Assembly (NCBI GenBank): GCA_027484655.1
Contig: JAIXSM010000052.1
Span: 1 to 64,000 of the forward strand
DNA: 64,000 nucleotides
Direction: 5' to 3'
Source: Hyphomicrobiales bacterium
GTDB taxonomy: Bacteria; Pseudomonadota; Alphaproteobacteria; Rhizobiales; Beijerinckiaceae
Position numbers and translations under genes: made by a program. This document shows, piece after piece, positions 1-8,506 of the stretch (its first letter is position 1; the number at the start of each line of letters is the position of its first letter). The notes under the pieces were generated by a model, which did not search any database, had not been told where the DNA came from, and worked only from the letters and a program-made list of their open reading frames with translations.

Positions 1-644
1 ATCTCGGCTGGAAGCTCGCCATGGCCGTGCGCGGGACTGCGGGGCCGCGACTGCTGGAAAGCTATGGCGTCGAGCGCTGGGCGGTGGCGCGGCGCAACAC
101 CGGTTACGCGCGGGCGCTGGCGGATTCGCTGGGCAACTTCCGGCCTGTTCCCCACATCGAGGATGACACGCCGGAAGGCGCGGCCGCGCGCGCTGCAGCG
201 GGCGAGCACTACAACCGCCATGCCCGCGCCGAGTTCAACATTCCCGGCTTCACGCTGGGCGCCCGTTACGATGGGTCGCCCGTGATTGTGGGCGATGGAA
301 CCCAGCCTCCGCCGGATGGGCCCAACGTCTATCACCCCACCGCCTGCCCGGGCGGCCGCGCGCCCCACGTTTGGTTCGACGAGGTGTCTCTCTACGACCG
401 GTTCAACTTTGAATGGACGCTGCTGCGGCTGGGGCGCGATGCGCCGGACGCATCCGGGTTCGTTGCGGCGGCGCGCGCGCGCGGGGTTGATCTCAAGGTT
501 ATCGAGGTTGAGGGCGACGAGACGCGCGATCTTTACGAGGCGAACCTCGCGCTGATCCGGCCCGACCAGATCGTCGCGTGGCGCGGCGGCTCGGATGCCG
601 GCGCCGCAGCGATCCTCGATCAGGCGGCGGGGTTCGCCGCCTGA
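1..644 (+). CDS. FAD-dependent aromatic monooxygenase, C-terminal part (5' end outside window)
   Basis: The frame is open from base 3, so the gene begins upstream of the window and only about 213 C-terminal residues are seen. The first residues, LGWKLA, match the helix that follows the FAD-binding GD motif in PheA/TfdB-type flavoprotein hydroxylases, and the end carries the family's thioredoxin-like C-terminal domain with the RPDQIVAWRG motif. Such enzymes hydroxylate aromatic or polyketide rings using NAD(P)H, FAD and O2 in the cytoplasm. The internal ATG at 21 lies inside the conserved helix and is not the real start. The substrate cannot be told because the N-terminal and middle domains are missing. 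Family call is confident, substrate unknown. Confidence 0.85.
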   Translation, partial: LGWKLAMAVRGTAGPRLLESYGVERWAVARRNTGYARALADSLGNFRPVPHIEDDTPEGAAARAAAGEHYNRHARAEFNIPGFTLGARYDGSPVIVGDGTQPPPDGPNVYHPTACPGGRAPHVWFDEVSLYDRFNFEWTLLRLGRDAPDASGFVAAARARGVDLKVIEVEGDETRDLYEANLALIRPDQIVAWRGGSDAGAAAILDQAAGFAA

Positions 645-668
645 GGCCTACTTCTTCTTCTGCTCGAA

Positions 669-956
669 TTAGGAGCGCAGAACGGCGTTGATGCGCGTCT
701 GATAGCCGGGCCCCTGCGCCTTGAACCAGTCGATCATGTCGGCGTCCAGCCGCAACGTAAGTTGCTGCTTGGCGCGCGGCAGCTCGATCTCGACGATCTC
801 CCAGTCGTCGCTGTCCATAGCGTCGTCCGGGTCGCTGCCGTCAGGCATGGGATGGTTGCGGGCCTTTTCCCAGTCAGTCTGGTCGAGGCCGGCGGCGCGC
901 ATGGCCTCCAACTGCTCAGTTGTGTAGCTGACGATACGCTCTTTCTTCTGCGACAC
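669..956 (-). CDS. brnA: BrnA-family antitoxin
   Basis: A 95-residue acidic protein. The N-terminal half is a linker rich in Asp and Glu, and the C-terminal half (LPRAKQQLTLRLDADMIDWFKAQG) is a ribbon-helix-helix segment typical of BrnA antitoxins, which bind their operator and neutralise the BrnT RNase. The start at 956 overlaps the 3' end of a BrnT-like reading frame by about 40 bases, which is the usual brnT-brnA arrangement. Here the toxin partner is only a C-terminal stub (see 916-990), so the antitoxin appears orphaned. Family assignment is from motif resemblance; whether it is still expressed is unknown because the normal promoter upstream of brnT is gone. Confidence 0.75.
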   Translation of the reverse strand: MSQKKERIVSYTTEQLEAMRAAGLDQTDWEKARNHPMPDGSDPDDAMDSDDWEIVEIELPRAKQQLTLRLDADMIDWFKAQGPGYQTRINAVLRS

Positions 957-990
957 GGGACCTCCTGAAAGAAATCACCCGGACGTTTTC
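916..990 (-). pseudogene. brnT: brnT toxin remnant (C-terminal fragment)
   Basis: The last 24 codons of a frame overlapping brnA read ENVRVISFRRSRVAEERAY followed by a short tail. This resembles the final strand and helix of BrnT toxins (R-I-I-S-A/F-R-x-A-x-x-x-E-R-x-x-Y). Upstream of about base 990 the frame continues only into low-complexity, proline- and glycine-rich sequence encoded by an intergenic repeat, with no sign of the BrnT N-terminal half that carries most of the RNase active site. I infer that the toxin was decapitated by the repeat or by an associated deletion. The fragment is short, so the identification rests mainly on its position beside brnA. Confidence 0.55.
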
Positions 991-1090
991 GCCGCTCCGG
1001 CCACATCCCCGGACGCGAAGCGGTCCGGGGCCCAGAAGTTCATCGCTGGATCCCGGGTCCGCGCTTTGCGCGTCCCGGGAAAGTGGCGGG
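991..1090. repeat. GC-rich intergenic palindromic repeat
   Basis: This stretch holds two adjacent imperfect palindromes built on CCCCGGACGCGAAGCGGTCCGGGG and CCCGGG...CCCGGG cores. A closely related CCCCGGACGCCGAAGGCGATCCGGGG core recurs in the repeat tracts near 26.75 kb and near 47.5 and 47.7 kb, so this is a dispersed genomic repeat family. It occupies the place where the 5' half of brnT should be. From here to the ffh start I see no further gene. Confidence 0.6.
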
Positions 1091-1293
1091 AGCTTAAAAG
1101 CCGACCAACATCTGCTCAAGTTCGAGATGAAGCGTAAGGTCAGGCTCGCGCCGGAGCAAGGCTCGCCGCGAGGCGCTTTCGTTGACTCTCCCGTCGTTCG
1201 CGCCTAAAGACCTTCGTAACTCTCGCCAGAGATGTTCTTTGCGATCCGCCCACCAGCCCTGTGAGGCTGGAGGCCAACGCCCGGCAGCGCGAT

Positions 1294-1318
1294 GCGCCCC
1301 CGGGCGCGTTTTGCTTTG
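1294..1318 (+). terminator. Terminator-like hairpin in the ffh leader
   Basis: A short GC hairpin (GCGCC/GGCGC around a CCCG loop, 1294-1307) is followed by GTTTTGCTTT. It lies about 35 bases before the ffh start codon on the same strand, so it could terminate upstream transcription or attenuate ffh. A second small perfect hairpin (CCAGCC/GGCTGG, 1253-1270) precedes it. Both are weak and could be incidental in GC-rich DNA. Confidence 0.3.
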
Positions 1319-1351
1319 AGCGTCCGGGTGAGCCGACACGAGGATGACACC

Positions 1352-2905
1352 ATGTTCGAGGGCCTTTCCGAAAAGCTCTCCGGCATTTTCGACAAGCTGA
1401 CGCGTCGCGGCGCCCTCTCCGAGGACGACGTCAACGCCGCCATGCGCGAAGTGCGCCGGGCGCTGCTGGAGGCCGACGTCGCCCTCGATGTGGTGCGTTC
1501 GTTCACCGACAAGGTGCGGGCGAAGGCGGTCGGCGCCAACGTCGTCAAGTCGGTGACGCCCGGCCAGATGGTCGTGAAGATCGTCAACGACGTGCTGGTG
1601 GAGACGCTTGGGTCGGACGCCGATCCCATCAATCTGGACGCCGCCGCGCCAGTCGCCATCATGATGGTGGGCCTGCAAGGCGCCGGCAAGACGACCACCA
1701 CCGCCAAGATCGCCAAGCGCCTGTCCGAGCGCATGAAGCGCAAGGTGCTGATGGCGTCGCTCGACGTAAAGCGCCCGGCCGCGCAGGAGCAGCTCGCCGT
1801 GCTCGGCCGCCAGATCGGCATCGATACGCTGCCCATCGTCGCCGGCCAGACGCCGGTGCAGATCGCCCAGAGGGCCGAGCAGGTCGCCCGCCTGCAGGGC
1901 TACGACGTGGTGATGCTGGACACAGCGGGCCGCACGCATATCGATGAGCCGCTCATGGCCGAGATGGCGGAGATCAAGTCCTCCGCCCGACCCCACGAAA
2001 TCCTGCTGGTGGCCGACAGCCTCACCGGTCAGGACGCGGTCAATCTCGCCAAGAATTTTGATGACAGCGTCGGCATCACCGGCATCGTGCTCACCCGCAC
2101 CGACGGCGACGGCCGCGGCGGCGCGGCGCTGTCCATGCGCGCCGTCACTGGCAAGCCGATCAAGCTCATCGGCACCGGCGAAAAGGTCGACGATCTCGAC
2201 GATTTCCACCCCTCGCGGGTGGCCAACCGGATTCTGGGCATGGGCGACATTGTCGCCCTCGTCGAGAAGGCGGCGCAGTCCATCGACGCGGAAAAAGCGC
2301 AGGCGATCGCCGAGCGCATGCGCAAGGGCAAGTTCGATCTGGAAGACCTCGCCGAGCAACTGGCGCAGGTGGAGAAGATCGGCGGCCTTGGCGGCGTGAT
2401 GGGCATGTTGCCGGGCGTCGCCAAGATGAAGGATCAGATCGCCAAGGCGGGCGTCGACGATCGCACGGTCAAGCGCCAGCGCGCCATGATCATGTCCATG
2501 ACACCGCAGGAGCGGCGCAACCCGGACATCCTGAAGGCGTCGCGCAAGAAGCGCATCGCGGCGGGCTCCGGCATGAAGGTCGAGGATCTGAACCGGTTGA
2601 TTAAACAGCACCGGCAGATGGCCGACATGATGAAGGCCATGGGGGGCGCCAAGCGCGGCCCGCTCGGCCGCATGGCGCAGGCGTTTGGCTTGGGCGGCGG
2701 CATGCCGAGCCCCGAGCAGATCGCCGAGATGCAGAAGCAGATGGAGGCGCAGGGCGGGGCGCCCGGCGGAATGCCGAAGCTGCCCGCCGCGCCGCCGCCG
2801 GGGCTCACCGGCCCCAATCCATTCGCCAAGCCGGGGTTGCCCGGCCTTGGCCCCAAGCTGCCGGGTCTCGGCGGATTCAATCCCTTCGGGGGCAAGAAGA
2901 AGTGA
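1352..2905 (+). CDS. ffh: Signal recognition particle protein Ffh
   Basis: 517 residues. Ffh is the GTPase that binds SRP RNA and signal sequences and hands ribosome-nascent-chain complexes to FtsY at the membrane. The N domain (1-95) begins MFEGLSEKLS. The G domain has the P-loop GLQGAGKTTTTAK (108-120), DTAGRTHID and TRTDGDGRGG. The methionine-rich M domain covers the last third and ends in a Gly/Pro/Phe-rich tail, GGFNPFGGKKK. The ATG at 1352 is preferred over an upstream in-frame ATG at 1292 because it follows AGGATGA and matches the conserved N terminus. rpsP and rimM follow on the same strand after 64 bases, the standard alphaproteobacterial order. Confidence 0.97.
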   Translation: MFEGLSEKLSGIFDKLTRRGALSEDDVNAAMREVRRALLEADVALDVVRSFTDKVRAKAVGANVVKSVTPGQMVVKIVNDVLVETLGSDADPINLDAAAPVAIMMVGLQGAGKTTTTAKIAKRLSERMKRKVLMASLDVKRPAAQEQLAVLGRQIGIDTLPIVAGQTPVQIAQRAEQVARLQGYDVVMLDTAGRTHIDEPLMAEMAEIKSSARPHEILLVADSLTGQDAVNLAKNFDDSVGITGIVLTRTDGDGRGGAALSMRAVTGKPIKLIGTGEKVDDLDDFHPSRVANRILGMGDIVALVEKAAQSIDAEKAQAIAERMRKGKFDLEDLAEQLAQVEKIGGLGGVMGMLPGVAKMKDQIAKAGVDDRTVKRQRAMIMSMTPQERRNPDILKASRKKRIAAGSGMKVEDLNRLIKQHRQMADMMKAMGGAKRGPLGRMAQAFGLGGGMPSPEQIAEMQKQMEAQGGAPGGMPKLPAAPPPGLTGPNPFAKPGLPGLGPKLPGLGGFNPFGGKKK

Positions 2906-2969
2906 ACTGAACGGGCCGCGGCTGCGATAGGCCGCCTCTCCCGAAAACCATCAACGAAAGGAAGCCAGC

Positions 2970-3320
2970 ATGTCCCTCAAGATCCGTCTCTCCCGTGGCG
3001 GCGCCAAGAAGCGCCCGTTCTACCGCATCGTCATCGCCGACTCGCGCATGCCCCGCGACGGCCGTTTCATCGAGAAGATCGGCACCTTCGATCCGCTGAA
3101 GCCGAAGGATGACGCCGCCCGCCTCGTGCTCGACGTCGAGCAGGCCAAGGCCTGGATCGCCAAGGGCGCCCAGCCGACGGACCGCGTGGCGCGTCTCCTC
3201 GACACCCTCGGCGTGATGAAGCGCGAAGCCCGCAGCAACCCCGAGAAGTCGAAGCCCAAGAAGAAGGCGCAGGAGCGCGCCGCCGCCGCTGCGGCCGCCG
3301 CAGAAGCTGCTGATGAGTAA
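2970..3320 (+). CDS. rpsP: 30S ribosomal protein S16
   Basis: 116 residues. S16 is a small-subunit assembly protein that binds 16S rRNA. The N terminus [26 protein letters not shown] is diagnostic for the family, and a Lys/Ala-rich tail extends the C terminus, as is common in alphaproteobacteria. The ribosome-binding site AAAGGAAG sits 8 bases before the ATG. It lies between ffh and rimM in the conserved ribosome and SRP gene string, with 13 bases to the rimM start. Confidence 0.97.
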   Translation: MSLKIRLSRGGAKKRPFYRIVIADSRMPRDGRFIEKIGTFDPLKPKDDAARLVLDVEQAKAWIAKGAQPTDRVARLLDTLGVMKREARSNPEKSKPKKKAQERAAAAAAAAEAADE

Positions 3321-3333
3321 GGTCGCCTGAGAC

Positions 3334-3876
3334 TTGGCCAGCAACCCGACATCCTCTCCGCGCATTCTGGTGGGCCGCTTCGGCGCACCCCACGGCGTGC
3401 GCGGCGAAATCCGGGTGAAGTCGTTCACCGGCGACCCGCTTGCGCTCGCGTCCTATGAAGGACTGTCGGACGCAGCGGGCGCGCGCGCATTCGTCATCGA
3501 GGGCGCGCGACCGGTGAAGGACGACATCATCGTGGTTCGGGTTGCGGGCGTTCGCGACCGTAACGGCGCCGAGGCGCTGACGAACGTCGATATCTATCTC
3601 CCCCGCGAGGCGCTGCCGGCGCCGGACGAGGAAGAGTTTTACGTCGCCGATCTGATCGGAATGGACGTGGCGCTCACCAACGGCGAGCCCTTTGGCCATG
3701 TGCGCGACGTGCTCAACTACGGCGCCGGCGATATTCTGGAAATCCAGCAGACGGACGGGCAGATCACGCTGGCGCCATTCACGAAAGCCGCTGTGCCCCA
3801 CGTGGATGTGGCCGCCCGGCGGGTGACGGTCGATCCGCCGGTCGAGACCGAGGCTGGCGAGCCCGAAGGCCCGTAA
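3334..3876 (+). CDS. rimM: Ribosome maturation factor RimM
   Basis: 180 residues. RimM binds S19 and helps 30S head assembly and 16S rRNA processing. The N-terminal domain shows the ILVGRFGAPHGVRGEIRVKSFT signature, and the second, PRC-barrel domain begins near EEFYVADLIGMDV and ends DVAARRVTVDPP. The first conserved residues are preceded by no ATG; the best start is TTG at 3334, 13 bases after rpsP. In most related genomes trmD and rplS follow directly. Here the next gene is rppH on the opposite strand, so the usual rpsP-rimM-trmD-rplS string is broken at this point. Confidence 0.95.
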   Translation: MASNPTSSPRILVGRFGAPHGVRGEIRVKSFTGDPLALASYEGLSDAAGARAFVIEGARPVKDDIIVVRVAGVRDRNGAEALTNVDIYLPREALPAPDEEEFYVADLIGMDVALTNGEPFGHVRDVLNYGAGDILEIQQTDGQITLAPFTKAAVPHVDVAARRVTVDPPVETEAGEPEGP

Positions 3877-3909
3877 ACAACACGGGCCAGCCCTCTGCGC
3901 GCTCGCGCT

Positions 3910-4416
3910 TTACATCCGCGTGACGAGCGGGGCGAAGATCTCGACCACCTTTTCGTACACCGGGCGTTTGAAGGGGATGATGAGCTGCGGAAGGCGCTCG
4001 ATGCGCTCCCAGCGCCAGGCGGAGAACTCCGGCTTGTGGCGGCCGCCATCGGGGCGCAGCACGTCAATTTCGCGTTCGTCGCCCTCAAACCGCAAGGCGA
4101 ACCACTTTTGCGTCTGGCCGCGATAGCGGCCCTTCCACGCATGCTCGGCGATGTCCTGCGGCAGATCATAAGCAAGCCACTCGGGCGCCTCCGCGATCAG
4201 CGACACGCTCGTGACACTGGTTTCCTCGCGCAGCTCCCGCAACGCCGCGGCGTAGAGATCCTCGCCCGGATCGACCCCGCCTTGGGGCATCTGCCACTCG
4301 TGACCGGGCGCCACGTGCTCAACGAGCGCTTCGTTCGCGCGCCGCCCAACAAATGCGAGCCCGGCGGCGTTGACGAGCATCACGCCCACGCAGGGGCGGT
4401 AAGGCGCGGCCTTCAT
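3910..4416 (-). CDS. rppH: RNA pyrophosphohydrolase (NUDIX)
   Basis: 168 residues. RppH removes pyrophosphate from the 5' triphosphate of mRNAs and so starts RNase E-dependent decay in the cytoplasm. The NUDIX box G-x5-E-x7-REVxEE is visible as [20 protein letters not shown] (about residues 40-60), preceded by the family's [11 protein letters not shown] start and MPQGG. The C terminus [12 protein letters not shown] is typical. It converges on rimM, with 33 bases between the stop codons, and follows the deacetylase-like gene on its own strand after 16 bases, matching Rhizobiales order. Confidence 0.95.
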   Translation of the reverse strand: MKAAPYRPCVGVMLVNAAGLAFVGRRANEALVEHVAPGHEWQMPQGGVDPGEDLYAAALRELREETSVTSVSLIAEAPEWLAYDLPQDIAEHAWKGRYRGQTQKWFALRFEGDEREIDVLRPDGGRHKPEFSAWRWERIERLPQLIIPFKRPVYEKVVEIFAPLVTRM

Positions 4417-4432
4417 CTACAACACTCCAGAG

Positions 4433-5659
4433 TTACGGAGCGCGGGCCACCGGCTTATCCGGCGCACGCGCCATGGCGCTGACCGGCGTCAGGTCGATTC
4501 CGCGCGCCTCCAGCCCGCGGGCGAACCGCGCCGCCTTCTCGATCACGATGGGAAGCCCCGCCCCCGCCCCGACCGCCGATCCCCGGCTTCTCGCGACCTG
4601 TTCGAGGCGCGCCAGCGCGCCGTCGATGTCGTCGAGCCGGGCGTCGATGGCCACATCCGCGCGGACGACGATGGCGCCCGCCTTCGCCCCCGCGGCGGCC
4701 GCCTGACTGCGCGGCGCCGATCCGTCATCCAGATAGAACAGCCCGCGTCCTGCGAGTTCCCCCATTACCGGCGTCATTGCGCCCACGTCCGCGGTGAAGC
4801 GGGCGCCCATGTAGCCGGCGATGCCGACGTAACCCGGAAACCGGCTCATATGCCAGTGCAGTTTGCTGATGTTCTCGGTTGCTGCGGCGCCGGTGCGCAG
4901 CACATTTGGGCCGGGCTCTTCCGCCTGTGATGGAAAACCGTCCATGGGCGTCTGCAGCAATGTTTCGTGGCCGCCTGCCCGCGCGCTGGCGACTTGTTGC
5001 GGCAGGTTGCGGCCATAGGGTGCGAAGGCCAGACTCACCGCGTCCGGCAGGCGCTCGATGGCCTCCGATGTCACCTGCGGGTTAAGGCCCATGGCTCCAA
5101 TGACAAGGGCGAGACGGGGGCGGCCGCTGGGCGCGGGCGCCGGGCGTGCGTAGACCGCCATTGGCGTGGCGCCGTCCGTCCCGATGCGCGGCAGCGGCCC
5201 GGCTTTGGCATCCTCCACCAGCCGGGGATCGGGCGCGGGGGCGAGAGGTGACGCGGAAGGGGGCGGCGCGACGGCGATAATCATTGATTGCGGCGCCCCG
5301 CCGCCGCCCTGTCGGACAACCTTCACGCCGGCGGCGTCCTCCACGTCGCTGGCCTGCGCCCGTGCGGGGAGCGTCGGTCTGGCGGTGGAGCCCGTCACAT
5401 CTGTCATGGAGACCCCCGGCGCGTCCGCTACAGGCGGCGCAGGCGCACTGGCCTCGCGCACCGGAGCGGCTTCGCGTCCGGCGATGAGCAGGGCGACGCC
5501 TTCCGGCCCAACCCTCGCGTACCCGACTGCCCCGATGGCCACGATGACCGAAGCCGCCGCGACGGCCCCGCGCCAGGGGAAGGCCGCGGGCGTTCTGGAA
5601 ACAGCGGCAGGCGGGGGTTTCGGCAGACCGAGCGGCTTGTTGAGATCGTCGAAATCCAT
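4433..5659 (-). CDS. Divergent polysaccharide deacetylase family protein
   Basis: 408 residues. The protein starts MDFDDLNKPLG, has one membrane-spanning segment at about 30-50, then a Pro/Ala-rich linker and a C-terminal divergent NodB-like barrel from about residue 180 (RPRLALVIGAMGL ... LLQTPMDGFP ... LFYLDDGS). The Asp pair usually seen in catalytic deacetylases at the first strand is replaced by G-A here, so catalysis is doubtful. It stands between ctpA and rppH in the conserved envC-ctpA-deacetylase-rppH block. The family's role is not established; the link to peptidoglycan factors suggests a periplasmic envelope function (inference). Confidence 0.88.
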   Translation of the reverse strand: MDFDDLNKPLGLPKPPPAAVSRTPAAFPWRGAVAAASVIVAIGAVGYARVGPEGVALLIAGREAAPVREASAPAPPVADAPGVSMTDVTGSTARPTLPARAQASDVEDAAGVKVVRQGGGGAPQSMIIAVAPPPSASPLAPAPDPRLVEDAKAGPLPRIGTDGATPMAVYARPAPAPSGRPRLALVIGAMGLNPQVTSEAIERLPDAVSLAFAPYGRNLPQQVASARAGGHETLLQTPMDGFPSQAEEPGPNVLRTGAAATENISKLHWHMSRFPGYVGIAGYMGARFTADVGAMTPVMGELAGRGLFYLDDGSAPRSQAAAAGAKAGAIVVRADVAIDARLDDIDGALARLEQVARSRGSAVGAGAGLPIVIEKAARFARGLEARGIDLTPVSAMARAPDKPVARAP

Positions 5660-5737
5660 CGACCTATACCAATATGAAAATGGATCCAGCGCCGCAAACG
5701 CCGGCGCCGAACCTCTATAAATGAAACGCGGTGATGC

Positions 5738-5761
5738 GGGCGGCCTGAAAAATGGCCGCCC
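5738..5761 (-). terminator. GC hairpin between ctpA and the deacetylase-like gene
   Basis: GGGCGGCC and GGCCGCCC form a perfect 8-bp stem around a TGAAAAAT loop, 7 bases after the ctpA stop codon. The trailing sequence on the minus strand (ATCACCGCGTTTCATTT) is only moderately T-rich, so it may act as a weak terminator or a 3' mRNA stabiliser within the gene block. Confidence 0.4.
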
Positions 5762-5767
5762 TACGCT

Positions 5768-7105
5768 TTACTTGGCGGGCTCGGGAGCCGGTTCCCGGGA
5801 GAGTTCACGCAGCTGGGTCGGAGTCTTGTTGCCGCGCAGGAGATCCGCCGCTGCAATCAGCTGCTTGTCCTTCGTGACGTCCGGCGGGACGTACGCCTGC
5901 GAACCGCCGCGCTCATCGTCGCCGTTGCGCAGGTGGCCGCGCAGGGCCGCTTCGCCCTTGGTGCTGTCGCGTCCCTTCAACTCGTCCGGCACGTCCTGAA
6001 GGATCTGGATGTCCGGATCGATGCCCTTGGCCTGAATCGAGCGGCCGGAGGGCGTGTAGTAGCGCGCCGTGGTGAGGCGCAGGGCGCCGTTGTTCTGGCC
6101 CAGCGGGATAATGGTCTGGACCGAGCCCTTGCCGAAGGAGCGCGTGCCGATGATGGTCGCGCGCTTGTGATCCTGGAGGGCGCCCGCCACGATCTCCGAG
6201 GCCGACGCCGAGCCGCCGTTGATGAGCACCACAATCGGCTTGCCCTTCGAGAGGTCGCCGGCCCGCGCGCTGAAGCGCTGGGTCTCCTCGGCGTTGCGGC
6301 CGCGGGTGGAGACGATCTCGCCGCGCTCGAGGAACGCGTTCGACACCGCGATGGACTGGTCGAGCAGGCCGCCCGGATTGTTGCGCAGGTCGAGGATGTA
6401 ACCGCGGAACTTGTCAGCCGGAACCTCGGACTGGAACTTCGCGATGGCCGCCTTCACCCCGTCGAACGTCTGCTCGTTGAACTGAGTGATGCGGATATAG
6501 CCGATGTCCTCGCCTTCCATGCGCGAACGGACCGCGCGAATCTGGATCCGGTCGCGGGTGATGCGGAACTCGCGCTGGTCCTTGCTTGGGCCGCGGATCA
6601 CGGTCAGCTTCACGGATGTGCCAATGGCCCCGCGCATCTTGTCGACCGCCTGATTGAGCGTCAGCCCCTGAGTGGTCTCATCGTCGATGGCGGAGATGAT
6701 GTCGCCGGCAAGAATGCCCGCGCGGGAGGCGGGGGTGTCGTCGATGGGCGTCACCACCTTGACGATGCCTTCCTCCTGCGTGACCTCGATGCCGAGACCG
6801 CCGAACTCGCCGCGCGTCTGCACCTGCATGTCGCGGAAGCTCTTCGGGTCCATGTAGCTCGAGTGGGGATCGAGGCTCGACAGCATCCCGTTGATGGCCG
6901 ACTCGATGAGCTTCTGGTCCGCAGGCTTCTCGACGTAGTCGGAGCGGACCTTTTCGAACACGTCGCCAAAGAGGTTCAGGCTGCGGTACGTTTCCGCAGC
7001 CGACGCCCATGCCGGCGCCACCGAGCCGATGCGGCCGCTGGTGGCGAGAGTGGCGACGCCAGCGCCGATGACGGCGCCGAGCAGAACGAGCGAGACCTTC
7101 CGCAT
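5768..7105 (-). CDS. ctpA: Carboxyl-terminal processing peptidase, S41 family
   Basis: 445 residues from the ATG at 7105, which has GGAG in front; an in-frame TTG at 7123 is the alternative. S41 proteases are periplasmic serine proteases that trim C termini and, in proteobacteria, control peptidoglycan hydrolases. Visible are an N-terminal signal anchor (VSLVLLGAVIGAGVATLA), a PDZ domain at roughly 95-175 (FGGLGIEVTQEEG ... GDIISAIDD), and the catalytic Ser in GGSASASEIVAGA with its Lys in SFGKGS. It lies 33 bases downstream of envC, a LytM factor, which fits a protease and hydrolase-activator pair in cell separation. Confidence 0.95.
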   Translation of the reverse strand: MRKVSLVLLGAVIGAGVATLATSGRIGSVAPAWASAAETYRSLNLFGDVFEKVRSDYVEKPADQKLIESAINGMLSSLDPHSSYMDPKSFRDMQVQTRGEFGGLGIEVTQEEGIVKVVTPIDDTPASRAGILAGDIISAIDDETTQGLTLNQAVDKMRGAIGTSVKLTVIRGPSKDQREFRITRDRIQIRAVRSRMEGEDIGYIRITQFNEQTFDGVKAAIAKFQSEVPADKFRGYILDLRNNPGGLLDQSIAVSNAFLERGEIVSTRGRNAEETQRFSARAGDLSKGKPIVVLINGGSASASEIVAGALQDHKRATIIGTRSFGKGSVQTIIPLGQNNGALRLTTARYYTPSGRSIQAKGIDPDIQILQDVPDELKGRDSTKGEAALRGHLRNGDDERGGSQAYVPPDVTKDKQLIAAADLLRGNKTPTQLRELSREPAPEPAK

Positions 7106-7138
7106 TCTCCGCAACCTTTTCAATTGCCGTCGCCAGCC

Positions 7139-8446
7139 TCAGGCGCCGCTTTTCGCCCACCAGGGATCGGGGTCAATGGCGACGCCATCTTTCCTGAACT
7201 CAACATAGAGAATTGGTTGCTTCGCGCCAATAGCGATTGCTGCGGCCGTGCTTCCTGATGTTTCTCCCATGGCCCCCACCGCCTCGCCGGCGAGCACGAA
7301 CTGGCCCACTTCAACATTGATCCGGGCGAGCCCTGCGAGCACCACGTAATAGCCGTCGCCGGCGTTGATGATGAGAAGCTGGCCGTAGGTCCGGTAGGGC
7401 CCCGAGAACGCCACCCAGCCGTCCGTCGGCGACGAGACCACCGCGCGCGGGCGCGCGCTGATGGAGAGTCCCCGCTCCACGCCGCCAAATCCATCTGGCG
7501 CGCCGAAGCTTTTGCGCACTTCCCCCACGACAGGCCGGGGCAGGAGGCCTCTGGCGTTTGCGAATGAGATGGCGGGGGTGAGCCGGCCTGCATTGGCGAA
7601 CGGAGACCCGCCGCGCGCTGCGTCGCCGGGGCGTTGACGGCGGTCCTCGTCCGCCCGCCGGGCGGCGTCCGCGCCACGTCTTGCGCCTGAGATCTCGTTT
7701 TCCATGCGGGCGATCAAATCTTTGAGATCAAGCGCCTGACGGGCCAGCGCCCGGGCGCGCTCGCGCTCGGCCTGCAAGGCTTTCTCGCTCTCGCCCACAT
7801 CGGCGCGGCGCGCCTCGGTCAACGCCGCAAGCCGCTGGCGCTCCTCGCCCAGTTCGCCCGCCTCCTGCCGCAACCTGTCCCGTTCCGCGCTGACGGCCCG
7901 CCGCAGGGAGGTGAGTTCCGCCAGGTCCGCGGCGAGAATCTCTGTCTCCACGCGCAGTTCGGGGACCAGCCCTCCCAGGAGGATCGCCGCGCGGATCGCC
8001 CCGAGCACGTCGTCGGGCTTCACCAGGAGCGCGGGCGGCGGGCGATGTCCGAGCCGTTGCAGGGCTGCGAGCAGATTCGCGATGGTGTCGCGACGGGCGG
8101 CGAGGGAGTCCTGGATCGCCTTCTCGCCCGCGAGAGACGCGTCGAGCCTTTTTTCCGCCTCGGCGACGCGGCTTTCAGCGGTCTGGACGCGCTGTGTGGC
8201 GGCGAGCAGAGCCGCTGTCAGTCGGGTGCGGTCCGTGCGCACGATCTCGAGTTCGGCCTCGATGCGCTTGCGCTGGGCTTCTGACAGACGCATCCCTTCC
8301 TCAAGGGCGCGCAGTTCCTCCTGCCTTTGGTCAAGAGGCGAGCGCACGGGCGCTGGCGGGTCGGTTTCTTGCGCCCGCGCAGACGCGCCCGCCAGCCCGA
8401 TCGCCAGCGCCGTCGCAAGTCCCATGCGTCTGATGGCGAGCCCCAT
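7139..8446 (-). CDS. envC: EnvC-like murein hydrolase activator, degenerate M23/LytM
   Basis: 435 residues from the ATG at 8446, which is followed by a clear signal peptide (MGLATALAIGLAGASARAQ); an upstream ATG at 8476 is possible. Residues about 40-280 form a long coiled coil with many Glu, Arg and Ala, and the C-terminal 130 residues form a LytM barrel. The zinc-ligand positions of active M23 peptidases (H-x3-D and H-x-H) are not present: the segments read ERGLSISA and YYVVLAG. As in E. coli EnvC, this argues for an activator of amidases, not an enzyme. It is followed by ctpA. Confidence 0.9.
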   Translation of the reverse strand: MGLAIRRMGLATALAIGLAGASARAQETDPPAPVRSPLDQRQEELRALEEGMRLSEAQRKRIEAELEIVRTDRTRLTAALLAATQRVQTAESRVAEAEKRLDASLAGEKAIQDSLAARRDTIANLLAALQRLGHRPPPALLVKPDDVLGAIRAAILLGGLVPELRVETEILAADLAELTSLRRAVSAERDRLRQEAGELGEERQRLAALTEARRADVGESEKALQAERERARALARQALDLKDLIARMENEISGARRGADAARRADEDRRQRPGDAARGGSPFANAGRLTPAISFANARGLLPRPVVGEVRKSFGAPDGFGGVERGLSISARPRAVVSSPTDGWVAFSGPYRTYGQLLIINAGDGYYVVLAGLARINVEVGQFVLAGEAVGAMGETSGSTAAAIAIGAKQPILYVEFRKDGVAIDPDPWWAKSGA

Positions 8447-8506
8447 CCAACGTCCCGCGTGAATCGATCCCACCATAAGCTGCGGACGCCCCCAAGGAAA
8501 CGCCGG

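Noticed and set aside
1094-2611. Long open frame (505 codons) antisense to ffh
   Set aside because: Its codons mirror the third-position GC bias of ffh on the other strand; the protein is Leu/Ala/His/Arg rich with no fold, and ffh is certain.
7139-8446. Active M23 zinc endopeptidase
   Set aside because: The zinc-binding His and Asp residues are missing, so an activator role is more likely.
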